Positions 30,640 to 40,880 of a DNA stretch of 64,000 bases are shown piece by piece. Positions within the stretch are counted from its first letter, which is position 1. Every line of letters begins with the position of its first letter. The position numbers and the translations under genes were made by a program. A model generated the notes under the pieces. The model worked only from the letters and a program-made list of their open reading frames with translations. It ran no database searches and had not been told where the DNA came from. Where the stretch lies: positions 14,524,164-14,588,163 of the forward strand of contig CM064571.1 in the NCBI GenBank assembly GCA_032716605.1, read 5' to 3'. The DNA comes from Paralithodes platypus (Eukaryota; Arthropoda; Malacostraca; Decapoda; Lithodidae).

Positions 30640-33413
30640 TTAATAATAGATATATTGAACTTAATGATAGGGTTTTGTGACCTTAGTATTCTCTTACAAT
30701 AGCGAGCTTGAACCAATGCTGTATGATGGTCAAGAAGCAACTGGTTGCATCGAGCTGCCGTGATATGACTGCTGGCATAGGCTGGCACCTGACATATGTG
30801 CTTAAGTGATTTATTAAAAGCTATTTTAAAAGTTTTAAAAATATTAGATTTAACAGAAGAATTATGATTCCAGAGGGGAATACCATAGTCTGGTAGACAG
30901 TATGACTTAAAAAGAAATATAAAAGTATCTGTATTCACCTGTTTAAAATTTCTAAACATGCTGTTAAAGGAGGCATAAAATTTGTTTATTCTAAAACTTA
31001 TGTCATCCGTATCTTTGAAATTAAAAAGGATATTATGCCCAAGGTACTTGAACGCCTTTACAACCTCCAGTCTATCACCATTCAGCTCGATGCTTTGTAC
31101 TTTCTGATCTGGTTTTGTAGAAAAAATCATACTTTTAGATTTACCCTTATTAATTGTAAGTAAATGTGCGTCAATAGAAGAACATAATTTAGTATATAAT
31201 ACATCCATATTCGAAATAGAATCTGCAAGTAAAACCAAATCATCTGCGTAAGCTAAAATGTTGCTTCTTACGTCACCATATCTGCATCCAACATTGGTTC
31301 TTACCACAGCAAGTATAATTTCGTTAATGAAAAAAATAAATAAAAAGGGGGAGAGAACTCCCCCTTGTCTTACTCCCTTTTCAATATACTGATAGTTACT
31401 ATAGAAGTCTTGCCATTTAATGTTAGCTTTTTGATTTCTTAAATAATGAAGGATAATAAGGGTAATATCTACTGGTACAGAAGATTTTAACAATTTCTTA
31501 CCTAGAATAAAATGATCCAACCTATCAAAAGCTTTGCTTAGATCAATAAATGTTGCAATAGCAGTTTTCTTACAGTTTGTATACTTTTTCATAACCTCTT
31601 TCAGGATACAGCATGTATCTGTTGTTGAAGAACCAGCTTTAAATCCAAATTGTCTATAATTAATAATAAGTTTTTCAGACAATATATCTAACATAAATAG
31701 TTCAAAGAGTTTTAAAAGGCATGAGGACTGCATTACAGGCCGGTAGTTATCTGCCTCTGTTACATTTTTTCTAATGTCCTTAATAATTGGAGTAATAGTA
31801 CCCTTTAATAAGTCTTCAGGGAGATAACAGTGGGTAAAACACGTATTCAAGAAGCAAGCAAGGTTTTCCAAGAATAATTGTGAAGCATTCTTTAAAAAAA
31901 TTGCATGGATGAGGTCATGACCTTGGCCCGAATTAAGACGAGGTATGAGATTTTTAAGAGTGTGACTAGATATTGTTAGATACATTTTTCTACCACCAGC
32001 CCAGGCTTGTTTCAGTTCGTTGCAGAAATTTTCCTCTGCCTCATTGTTATCCGAAATTAGACTAGGTAAAAATTTATCTGCAAATACTTGAGTAATATTA
32101 GAATTGTCACTTTGACCATTAATAACACTTGCCGATTTCTTAAATCCCCGTTTTCTTTTAACTTCACCCCAAAATTCTGATTTGTTTTTATAATGAAATT
32201 TTTCCATGATTGAATTGCAAACTTCTCTTTGTTCGTTACGTTTACAGTCATTGAGTGTTGTTTTAAACTCCTTTCTGGCCTCTAACATCTGGCGATGTAG
32301 ATCCGTTCCTCTCAGTCTACCTTGTCTCACCCATAGTAAAAATGTCTCCCTGGCAACACTGTGTTTAGCTCTAATACATCGGTTCCACCCTGGTATTACC
32401 TTATATTTATTTTTCCCGATGCTATGACGTTCGTAATCTCTACTAGAAGTCTGAATGCTGGTCGTGATATGTTTGTACAATGTATCAATCATTTTCCAGT
32501 GATTGGGATCCCTGCAGCCTAACTTATGACAGTCATGAATAGGCAAGGAACACATATCTTGTAAGAGGTCGTTAACCCTATTATTTATATCATTAAAATC
32601 ATTCGCCTTTAGCTTATCCCAGTTAATATAGGCTCTATTTTCTTCAATAATCGGAGCAAATGATCTTGTCGGTCTTACCCCAGTAAATTTCAGAGATACT
32701 TCCACTGGAAAATGATCAGATCCCACAACACTGTAAAGTATTTTTATGTTTTTCACAGTAATGTTGTTGTCTTCCTTGCCTACAACATGATCAAGCCACC
32801 TAGTAACCGAGTCTCCATAACCAACAAAAGTGTAAGAATCATTACTCAATATATTTACGTCATAGCATTGCAAAGAGTTTCTCTCCATGAAGTCTGATAA
32901 ACTTCTCCAGGCTCTACCTGAGTGAGGGTCAGCATTAAAATCCCCTATGATAAAAATATCATCACAAAGTAAATTGTTCATTACATTTTCCAATAATGAA
33001 AGTGTTTCCAAATATTTGTTTAAAGTTTCAGCTTTCCAAATATCGCTGTTCAAATATATATTGATAAAAACAACATTAAACCCATATATGTCTATATTAA
33101 AAACCATGTAATTTTTGTCCAAGGTAATATTATTTATTTTTAACTGTGTATTTTTTTTCCATAAAACAGCCATACCTCCCTCAGGTCTGCCGGCCATACT
33201 AATTAAAGATTTATCAGACAGCGTGGCTCCTACAGCAACACAATCATACTCTTCATCAACAAAGTCTAAAATTGCAAGTTTATCATCAGTCAAAAACGTT
33301 TCCTGTAAAAATATTAGATCATAGCCAGATGATGTAAGCTGTCTCACCAAATCAATGTTTTTCTTTAGAGAGCAGCAGTTATAAGTACATATCTTGATAC
33401 AATCAGAAGCCAT
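30555..33413 (-). CDS. LINE ORF2: endonuclease and reverse transcriptase
   Basis: A single open frame of 952 codons from the ATG at 33413; two codons further upstream are open but begin with GTG. Residues 1-245 are an EEP endonuclease: ICTYNCCSLKKN, the glutamate in FLQETF, IGDFNADPHSG, and GSDHFPVEV at the end. A linker follows, then RT at about 500-800: DNYRPVMQSSCLLKLFE, FIDLSKAFDRLDH, GVRQGGVLSPFLF, catalytic AYADDLVLL (about residue 720), and FKYLGHNI. A C-terminal region ends near 30655. The final 30 or so residues (rich in SDASDAS) are read from the piggyBac-like MITE. Beyond the MITE the original frame continues for roughly 45 more codons to a stop near 30055, so the insertion swaps the C-terminus rather than merely truncating it. 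Confidence 0.9.
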   Translation of the reverse strand: MASDCIKICTYNCCSLKKNIDLVRQLTSSGYDLIFLQETFLTDDKLAILDFVDEEYDCVAVGATLSDKSLISMAGRPEGGMAVLWKKNTQLKINNITLDKNYMVFNIDIYGFNVVFINIYLNSDIWKAETLNKYLETLSLLENVMNNLLCDDIFIIGDFNADPHSGRAWRSLSDFMERNSLQCYDVNILSNDSYTFVGYGDSVTRWLDHVVGKEDNNITVKNIKILYSVVGSDHFPVEVSLKFTGVRPTRSFAPIIEENRAYINWDKLKANDFNDINNRVNDLLQDMCSLPIHDCHKLGCRDPNHWKMIDTLYKHITTSIQTSSRDYERHSIGKNKYKVIPGWNRCIRAKHSVARETFLLWVRQGRLRGTDLHRQMLEARKEFKTTLNDCKRNEQREVCNSIMEKFHYKNKSEFWGEVKRKRGFKKSASVINGQSDNSNITQVFADKFLPSLISDNNEAEENFCNELKQAWAGGRKMYLTISSHTLKNLIPRLNSGQGHDLIHAIFLKNASQLFLENLACFLNTCFTHCYLPEDLLKGTITPIIKDIRKNVTEADNYRPVMQSSCLLKLFELFMLDILSEKLIINYRQFGFKAGSSTTDTCCILKEVMKKYTNCKKTAIATFIDLSKAFDRLDHFILGKKLLKSSVPVDITLIILHYLRNQKANIKWQDFYSNYQYIEKGVRQGGVLSPFLFIFFINEIILAVVRTNVGCRYGDVRSNILAYADDLVLLADSISNMDVLYTKLCSSIDAHLLTINKGKSKSMIFSTKPDQKVQSIELNGDRLEVVKAFKYLGHNILFNFKDTDDISFRINKFYASFNSMFRNFKQVNTDTFIFLFKSYCLPDYGIPLWNHNSSVKSNIFKTFKIAFNKSLKHICQVPAYASSHITAARCNQLLLDHHTALVQARYCKRILRSQNPIIKFNISIINPYSPSDASDASAMYVTHSPRDAPDASP

Positions 33414-33474
33414 TATCACAAAAGATTAAAAGGTAAAAAATACAAATATATAACTATTAAGACCAAGAGAAAAA

Positions 33475-34887
33475 CTACTTATTAGATTCACCAGGTCTGC
33501 TAAAAAACTTATTAACTACGATATCTTCAGGCCATAGTTCTGGATTAAATAGTTGTTCTCTCTCGGCAAGTTTTACAGTTACTTTGAAGGCTTGGTGTTC
33601 ATTAGTCCTGATTATTAATTTACTTATAGCTGTAATATCCATACCAAAGACATCCTTTATATATACCTTTAATTCCTGACCTGTTACATTATTATCAACT
33701 CTTCCAATGTACATATCAATCATTCTAATAGCAGCTTTGAGTGTCGACCCTTCGCATTTCTTTAAACCTCTTACTCCAGTATTTACCTTCCTCTTCCTGT
33801 TACCATTCTTGACCTGTTTCCACCCTTCATCTACTGAGGAGGTACTGCTTCGTTGTGTTAATGAAGGGGGTGCCCTGGCACTCCCGTCTATAAAGGTGTG
33901 CCTGACACCCTTAGTCACGGCACCTGTACTCATCCTGGTGACTCGGGATGAGGGAAAGCTACGTTGCTGCCTCTCCTGGCTCACAGGCACACCTTTGCCT
34001 CGCAGATCCCGATCATGCCTCATCCTTCCCGCCACAGCATCGCCGTTATCCTTCCTTACGTTGACAAACACATCATCAACATTTCCATCTGTCGCCCCTC
34101 CGTTCCTCCCCGCTCCCCGCTGGTCTCCGCTGCCTTCCCCCGTCCGTCCTCCCCCCACCACATGGCCTCCAATCTCACTTTCACCCTCCACCTCGTCAGC
34201 ATCCCTCACACCTCTTCTGTTCACTATATTAGGAGTCGAGCTCACCCTCGCCACCTCTGAATATTCCCTGGTATGGTTATCATTATTACTCGTGATGAGT
34301 TCAGCTCGTGGTGCAGGCGGCGTTATTGGTTGCTCAGTTACGCTGCGTAAGGATGTTAAGTCCTCCAAAACATTAACGTCGTTTACCGTTATGTCTCGTA
34401 CTGCTTCGTCAAGACCCGAAACAGCACTGGTGAACTTGCCTTTTAAGTCAGCAAAGTCTATTTTCATTTGCCGAACAGTGTCGCCAGTATTTATCACCTC
34501 GGTTTTGATATCTAAAATTTTTGGTAATAGCTCCTTAATCAGTGCAGTATCTTCAGACAAGTTCAGTAGTAGTGGGCCAAACTTTTCAAGACCGATGGGC
34601 GGCATCCGTTTATGTGATTCAGTCACAAATTTCACAGGCTTCTTTGCTTTGATTACTCGTTCGTGAAGCTCAATTAAATCATTCAGTTCTTTTCGTTTTC
34701 TATCAGGATTCTTTCGACAGGTCCCATCTTCGCTCAAGATAGCACATAGTAATTCTTTCCCCTTTTTAATTTCTTCATAGCAGTAAAATGAGTTAATTAT
34801 ATCACTGAGAGTTTCATAAGGGTAATAATTTTTCCCCGAGTTCAGGAAACACAAAACACTGTTCACAATAAACTCATTCTCACTCAT
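33475..34887 (-). CDS. LINE ORF1: RRM-like RNA-binding protein
   Basis: An uninterrupted 470-codon frame starting at an ATG in ATCACGATGA context. Residues 1-80 hold a segment (FYCYEEIKKGKELLCAIL, then RKRKELNDLIELHERV) seen in many invertebrate LINE ORF1 proteins. A predicted coiled region follows, then a low-complexity Gly/Arg/Ser-rich middle (about 210-380). The C-terminal 75 residues (MYIGRVDNNVTGQELKVYI ... ELWPEDIVVNKFFSRP) form an RRM-like fold characteristic of CR1/L2-type ORF1p. Its likely role is packaging LINE RNA. Good-looking ORFs on the opposite strand (for example 33707-34666) are shadows of this gene. With ORF2 it suggests a recently active element. Confidence 0.85.
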   Translation of the reverse strand: MSENEFIVNSVLCFLNSGKNYYPYETLSDIINSFYCYEEIKKGKELLCAILSEDGTCRKNPDRKRKELNDLIELHERVIKAKKPVKFVTESHKRMPPIGLEKFGPLLLNLSEDTALIKELLPKILDIKTEVINTGDTVRQMKIDFADLKGKFTSAVSGLDEAVRDITVNDVNVLEDLTSLRSVTEQPITPPAPRAELITSNNDNHTREYSEVARVSSTPNIVNRRGVRDADEVEGESEIGGHVVGGGRTGEGSGDQRGAGRNGGATDGNVDDVFVNVRKDNGDAVAGRMRHDRDLRGKGVPVSQERQQRSFPSSRVTRMSTGAVTKGVRHTFIDGSARAPPSLTQRSSTSSVDEGWKQVKNGNRKRKVNTGVRGLKKCEGSTLKAAIRMIDMYIGRVDNNVTGQELKVYIKDVFGMDITAISKLIIRTNEHQAFKVTVKLAEREQLFNPELWPEDIVVNKFFSRPGESNK

Positions 34888-36916
34888 CGTGATGGTTTAT
34901 TAGCAAGACTCCATAATAATAATTATCACAGAAAACGGAGAACGTTCACAAATATGAAGATATATAATGGAGATTCACCGAGGTTGTCTAGGATTATACT
35001 GAATAATTGTATAGATACATATTCAGTACACTTTAACTCCAGGTGTATATTATATCATAAGTATCGTCACTCGTTCATAAGTCCGGCAGGAAGGAGTTGG
35101 AGTAGAGGGGTAAATACCTCCACCGCCATAACCTCACCACAACAATACTGCAGATGTTCACGACCAACGAAGGTTTATAGTCACTGTATCCTTTATAATA
35201 CCTCAATATTGACGGTCACTTCACCATATTGTTCCTGAGGGCTTCACTGATAATGTTGTATAATCCATGTTGTAGAGGTTCGCACCAATTTAGAGAAAAA
35301 AAACAAGAATCCAGGAGGATATTCACACCACAACACACTCTCAGGGCTGCCAACCAGTGTAGTGGAGACTGGGTTGCTAACTCTGCCACATTTATCTGGA
35401 AGTATGGCAATAGAAGTTAGTTACTGGCGAGGCGGCTAGCCTCGCACCGACGACCATTGGGTGCAGGGTTGTGAATGGGTTGTAAGAGAATAGATGGCAT
35501 GCAAGGGGCTAGTAAAGTTCTAATGTTGTTCTGGCCTACTAAGTGAAGGTAGGCTGGATAGGAGTATATATATAAAAGGTTGGAGAGCGTTAGCAACGGA
35601 CAATTCAAGGATCTTCAAGAGGTATGAGAGAGAGGCTAGGTCGGACAAGAGTAGAGAAGCGCGGGGTCTTATAATAAGAGGGGAGGAGTGCAGGGGGCTA
35701 TAGGGGAATTTTACCCTAAGGTCTCTGGGCGTGGGGGTGGCATTAGGCTGCAGTTGATATGGGAGTTTGAAAAGGCAGTAGAATACGTTAGCCAAATGCT
35801 ACCGGGGAATGCAACTATGGGGTGGTATATGAGTCTGGAAAAGATAGAGTTATGTGGTCAGTCCGAGGAGTTATGGATACTATTAGTTGGCCCTGGAAAC
35901 TGCGTTTTCTATGAAATATAAATATACCAACAACAGCGGCAGTTCGTAGGGGTACTTAGTTATTGTTTCGGGGTACTTATGACAGATACTGGTAACCAGG
36001 TTATCTTATACAATCTCTGGTTGGGGTAAGAGGTGTATGACACGAAGTAAATTGGCGTAGTGTGGACTGTGGATACGAAGGAGGCAAGGGGAAGACGTAT
36101 GACAATTGTGGAAAAGTAAATGGAAAAAGGTGAACACAATGGCGGATAAAAATACTTAACCTAAGGATTGAATACATAGATTTATGGGGCGATGGGTCTT
36201 CAGAAGCTTAGTCTGGCAAGACAAGATGTTAGGGAATGTTAATATTAATACTTAAACTAAGGATTGCATACATCGATGAACGACGACATTATAGTCGTCG
36301 TCCTAATAAGGTGATGAAACCTGGTTGATCGGTACTTGGCACAATACGACACAAGGACAGTGCCGCTATGTCGTATCAATACTGGTGGCAGTTAATATTA
36401 GAGACATTTAGTTACTAGAGGAACAATGCAAGGGGGCGACTGAGCACGGGTTACATATATCTATACTCGTCATGGGAAATGATATACAAGGTCTAGGGAC
36501 AGGCGTGGGTGTTTTAACTTCTAAGATATATAACATCTACTTCTCGGATGTAAGAACATACTGTACATAGATATAATTATGGTTGTCTGATGTGTTGGCA
36601 TTGGCTCAACGTCGGGACAGGGCATGGGTGTTTTTAATATGAATGTATATTCCTGTTCATCATCTTTGTAGTTAGGAGTGTAGGACACGAGGGGGTAGTG
36701 TACATGAGGTGTGGAAAAATGGTCAGTTTAGAAGGGGTATCTAGGTGTGGCCTGGAGCTGCTTAGCCCTGCGGCTTGGGCCTGTCTGAATTGGCTGGCTC
36801 GGTCAGCTGGTCCTTTCGTTCTGTGGACCTTTCCTTTGGGTGTTTCTGTGTGGTGTTCGTTCGTGGCTTCTGTGGTGGGCTTCTCGTTCTGGGGCATTTT
36901 ACAAGAGTTTAGCATT

Positions 36917-37121
36917 GGGGTTACCAGTAACGACATTGGTAGAGCGCTCGGTTTCTAACCGGGAGGACCGAGTTCGATTCTCGGCTGGTGGAGATCGTTT
37001 GGGCAATCTCTTCACACCCCTTGCCTCTGTTTCGCCTGACAGTAAAATAGGTTACGCGGCAGGGTGAAAAGGGGTCTTCGGATCCTCCGGCCCTTCAACC
37101 CATTAAAAAAAAAAAAAAAAA
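36917..37121 (+). mobile_element. tRNA-Arg-like SINE with 11-bp target duplication
   Basis: AGTTTAGCATT lies at 36906-36916 and again at 37122-37132. Between them is a 205-bp unit: a tRNA-like head with an A-box-like TTGGTAGAGCGC, an anticodon stem CTCGG/CCGGG around the loop TTTCTAA (the anticodon position reads TCT, arginine), a B box AGTTCGATTCTC, an unrelated body, and a poly(A) tail of 17 at 37105-37121. The perfect duplication and tail show it was copied by LINE machinery. It landed one base from the edge of LTR element A, overlapping A's own target duplication. Confidence 0.92.
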
Positions 37122-37132
37122 AGTTTAGCATT

Positions 37133-37518
37133 CGTGTTTTACGGCAATATCTTCTGCATGCAACACAGATTCACCATAATAATGCATAACTCGCTGGTTG
37201 ACATGCTCATGGAGGTAGAGCTTACGATATAAATTGAAAATATTACATAGGTGCAAATAAACAAAATCTGATCTGCATCGAAAAGTGTGGCATTTGTAGG
37301 TCCGAAATTCCGTGCAAGTCGTGACTAACGTAAAAAACTCTCGCACTTTCACGCAAGATCTCGCGGCCTTAGGTCCCATACGTTTCTCAGGAAATGCACT
37401 GTCCGAACCATCCTTCCCTCCAAACCATCACCGCTCTCCCCCTATATGCTACTATTTAAGCCTAATATCAATATCCTAATTAGCCTACCAATGCTTATAA
37501 TTATATGCCTATACAAAG
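37133..37518. other. Right arm of transposon E and spacer before element B
   Basis: 37133-37441 is the right interior and end of TIR transposon E, with subterminal motifs at 37403 and 37423. 37442-37513 is AT-rich spacer. 37514-37518 (CAAAG) would be the target duplication of element B, but its partner is not in the window because the far LTR is truncated. The 84-codon minus-strand ORF has no family features. Confidence 0.5.
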
Positions 37519-40500
37519 TGTTATGCCCTGTTGTTCTACAGGATTAACTTGGGTAATGTGAGTTCTAACTGACTGGGTATATAAGGCTGCATGCAGAAAA
37601 CAAGGTATGAGGAATAGAGAACACAAGTTAAACACACGGTAACAAGACACACGATCACGTTTATTGATGATGGTTAATAGGAAGCATAAGAAGGTATGAA
37701 CACTCGTACAAGACAAATGATAGAATTGAACAACTAGCATTAAGTGAATCTGGATGGAGCCTAGTCTCCCACTTCCAACGTTCAGGTATTAATCTTCTGA
37801 TCACTGGCTTTGTTCGCAAGTTTATACTGGAGACCCTCAATGTTACTTATAGATTCAATTTCACTATTTAGATTGATTACTGGTAGCTCTGGTGCACAAG
37901 TAGTAGTTCACAGACTAGATTAGACACACGTATTTTAGAGCACGGGAATTCTAGTAACCTCAGGGGGTACTGATCTAAGTTTTATATTCTTATAGCAGAA
38001 ACACGTAGAACGCAAATCAGTGGGCGAACATTAGATATCACTAGGGTTTTACTTCTATGTAATAATATCTAGATATATGGGTAATTACGAGAGTTAATAT
38101 CGCCTGTTAATTAATAAACACTGATACGCTTAGCACCTCCTAATTGAATGGTTATATATGAATTATACTGGGGCAAAGATATAGCCACTTCACAGAAATA
38201 TTAATAAGTGAGTCTCTAAATAGCACTGTAACACTGTAGTACTGATAGAGTGAATCTTGGGTAGTATTTGATTGGTCTGGTCCTGGTTATCTTGCGTCCG
38301 TGATGTTGGGGGCTAACGACTGGTTCCGCGGCCGTCCAGGTGGTCCATATGTAGGAAGTTCTCAAGACGGATCTCTTGGCGATCGTTGCTGGCTACACTC
38401 TTATATACCCACTGGTTTGTGAAGGTTATAAGGTGCACGTAGATTTCTTGTATGTGGACAGATGCTTCTATTTCAATCTGCCACGGAGTCTGCCGGCTCT
38501 GGAACTCAATTCTCAGGAACAACACAAGGGCAGAGCTAGAGGTCAACTTAAGGGGGCCAGCCACTGGTTGGTGTCTATCTTTCAACTGATTTTACTGGGG
38601 TCTGGAGCTTGGTTTATAGGCTCGGTTTTGGACCCTGTAGGCCATAGGGATCTCGAGTTCTTATGGATTTATTTAAGCTCTCAATGGATACGGGAACTAA
38701 GTAAGGTGGTGAATACTGTTGTGGCACATGGCTATATGGAGCCTTCATAATGTGATATAACTGAGCCTTAGTAAGAGGTACTATTTTGGCTATACTGGAA
38801 GTATTTAGGGGAGAGAGACTGGATCTACTTTGCGAGGAGGACTGGGACAGCTGTGATAGGAGCGTCTCTCTTAGATTGTTCAGTCTTCATTCTATGGTAT
38901 AGCTGAGGTGCTAATTTGGTTATCAGAGTATGCAAGAAAGGTTAATGGGTTATTGTGGGTTAATAGAGGTTAGTAAAGGTGTTAGTCATGGTTAGTTCAT
39001 TGATAGGAAGAATTCCTGTGCTACCTGGCAATGACCCGGAAGTCAATACAGGGGTCAGGTATACCTCCGCAGGGGTGGGGGTCTCCCTCCTCGGGTGGGT
39101 AAAAAGGGGTAGGTGCGCGCCCTCTCTCTGTGATGGTCGTCCGGCGGCTGTGGCTAGGGGCTTGCCATATCACAAGTGTTTGTAATAACCCTCTGTTTAT
39201 GAGACAGATGTGGGTGTTCGTAATACCAAAACCGAAGGTGCCTTGACTAGCTGGTTTAATCGGTTGGGTTGTTAATTGAATGGTTTGTTGGATGTGGTGG
39301 AGACTGGGTTGCTAACTCTGCCACATTTATCTGGAAGTATGGCAATAGAAGTTAGTCACTGGCGAGGCGGCTAGCCTCGCACTGACGATCATTTGGTACA
39401 GGGTTGTGAATGGGTTGTGAGGGAATAGATGGCATGCAAAGGGTTAGTAAAGTTCTAATGGTGTTCCTTCCTACTGGGGGAAGGTAGGCTGGATAGGAGT
39501 ATATAAACAAAAGGTTTGAGAATGTTAGCAATGTAAAAATTAAGGATATTCAGGAGGTACGGTGGAGAGGCTAGGTCGGAAAGGAGTCGAGGAGCGTGGG
39601 GGATTAACGAGAGGGAGAGGGTTAAGGGGGGCTACGTGGAAGTTTGACCCTAAGGTCTCTGGGCGTAGGGTGGCATTAGACTACAGTTGGTATCGTAGCT
39701 TGGGGGTTAATGACAGGGAAAGTATGTTAGCCAAACGCTACCGGGGGATGAGCAATATGGGGTGGTATATGAGTCTGGAAGGGATAGAATCATGTGGACT
39801 GTGGGGCTGTGGGGAAGAGGAGGTTAACTGTAGGTGTGTGCTTGACTGTGGATAAAAGTAGAGAAAACATGGTGTATTATTACTCGTCAATACGATGGTT
39901 ATGGACACTGTTAATCTGACACTATTTCTTGCTGACCTAGTTGTTCCTGGGAACTGCGTTTTCTATGACATATACACCAAAGAAAGCGGCAGTTCGTAGG
40001 GATAGCTTCGGTATTGTTTCATGGTGAAAATGCGTCGAGACAATGGTAAAAGAGGGTTGTATATACAATCTCTGGTTGGGGTAAGAATTAGAGTTACTGT
40101 ATGGTGGCTAACATCTTCAGTCATTTCTGTCTAGGTCTTACAGGAACGATGGTTATATATATACACTGGTGTACCCGTGGGTATCATCGTTTCTTATCAA
40201 TTAGGACATGGGGTTTTAACATACTACTTCTCGGATGGAAAGAACATACATAGATTTATGGGGACGGTTGGTCTTCAGAAACTTAGTCTGGCAAGTCAGG
40301 GGGTTAACATATTACTTCTTGGATGGAAAAAACATACATAGATTTAGGCCTGTCTGAACTGGTTGGCATTGGCTCAACCTAGGGACAGGGCATGAGTGTA
40401 TTAACCTGGGAAGAACATACATAGATTTATGGGGGCAGTTGGTCTTTAGAAACTTAGTCTGGCAAGACAGGGGGTAAACATATTACTTCTTGGATGGGAA

Positions 40501-40851
40501 AAACTTACATAAATTTAGGCCTGTCTGAACTGGTTGGCATTGGCTCAACCTAGGGACAGGGCATGGGTGTATTAAATTAAGGTGTATTCATGTTCATCCT
40601 TATGTAGGTAGAGGTGTAGGACACGAGGGGTAGTGTATACGCGAGGTGAGGGAAAGGTCAGTGGTTAGAAGGGATAGGCAGGTGTGGTTTGGAGCTGCTT
40701 AGCCCTGCGGGCTTCGGCCTGTCTTAACTGGTTGGCTTGGTCACCTGGTCCTTTCGTTCTGTGGGCCTTTCCTTCGGGTGTTTCTATTCCCGTTTCCTGG
40801 TGGTGTTTGCTCGTGGCCTCCGTGGTGGGCTTCTCATTCTGGGGCATTTTA
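37519..40851 (-). repeat. LTR of element B (3' LTR by element orientation)
   Basis: A repeat of about 3.33 kb starting TGTTATGCCCTG and ending GGGGCATTTTA, the same termini as the A LTR. Long stretches are recognisably homologous to A (for example the block around TGGTTCCGCGGCCGTCCAGG and the GGGGTGGGGGTCTCCCTCCT block) but with many substitutions and indels, so A and B are sister families rather than copies of one element. A three-fold repeated block around GGCCTGTCTGAACTGGTTGG and AACATACATAGATTTATGGG lies at about 40230-40560. Confidence 0.8.
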
Positions 40852-40880
40852 CTTCACTCTCCTTCATTGTAGGCTCGTCC

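Larger units (their letters stand above)
29535..35357 (-). mobile_element. Nearly complete two-ORF LINE, minus strand
   Basis: Inserted in an LTR of element A, with its 3' tail at the low-coordinate end. On the minus strand it ends TTGAATTGAATTGAA, a short tandem tail rather than poly(A). A 5' untranslated region of about 470 bp precedes ORF1 (33475-34887) and ORF2 follows 61 bp downstream. Such a TTGAA tail, an ORF1 with an RRM-like end, and an EEP endonuclease plus RT without RNase H fit the CR1/L2/Daphne group. The target duplication is short or blurred (TGT on both sides, with one nearby base change). Its only visible serious lesion is the MITE in the 3' end of ORF2. Confidence 0.85.
20683..36901 (-). 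mobile_element. LTR retrotransposon A, non-autonomous, minus strand
   Basis: Two long, nearly identical terminal repeats (20683-23887 and 27856-36901 after removing a nested LINE) flank a 3.97-kb interior. The 5-bp CAAGA is duplicated at 20678-20682 and 36902-36906 (a 4-bp AAGA is equally possible if the adjacent C belongs to the LTR). On the minus strand a primer-binding-like TTGGTGGCAGCGGTGGGATC follows the LTR at 27855, and a polypurine tract GAAGGAGAGGGAAG precedes the other LTR at 23888. The interior encodes a gag-like ORF and a proline-rich frame but no protease, RT, RNase H or integrase. It must therefore have been mobilised by a partner; element B is the obvious relative. Confidence 0.85.
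27856..36901 (-). repeat. LTR of element A (5' LTR) split by a LINE
   Basis: This copy runs from TGTTATGCCCTG (27856) to 29534 and continues from about 35358 to GGGGCATTTTA (36901). The gap is filled by a complete LINE. In the uninterrupted LTR the junction reads CTGGATGTGGTGGAGACTGG (22338 onwards), so the insertion point is known to within a few bases. Because this is the promoter-side LTR of A, the LINE has probably silenced the element. Confidence 0.85.
19321..37441. mobile_element. TIR DNA transposon E carrying LTR element A and a SINE
   Basis: The left end is GGGGAGAGCGGTGATGGTTC (19321) and the right end, on the opposite strand from 37441, is GGGGAGAGCGGTGATGGTTT. Without the nested LTR element and SINE the transposon would be about 1.68 kb. 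The motif CCGAACCATC or its complement recurs near both ends: 19333, 19518, 19542, 19563 (variant), 20592/20601, 20625, 37403 and 37423. Clustered subterminal motifs like this are typical transposase-binding arrays. No transposase is recognised and no clean target duplication was found (an extra C at the right edge blurs the boundary). It is non-autonomous. Confidence 0.7.

Noticed and set aside
33707..34666. 319-codon plus-strand ORF
   Set aside because: Antisense shadow of LINE ORF1, which has recognisable domains on the other strand.
36930..37005. Possible true tRNA-Arg gene
   Set aside because: Target duplication and poly(A) tail show it is the head of a SINE; acceptor-stem pairing is poor.
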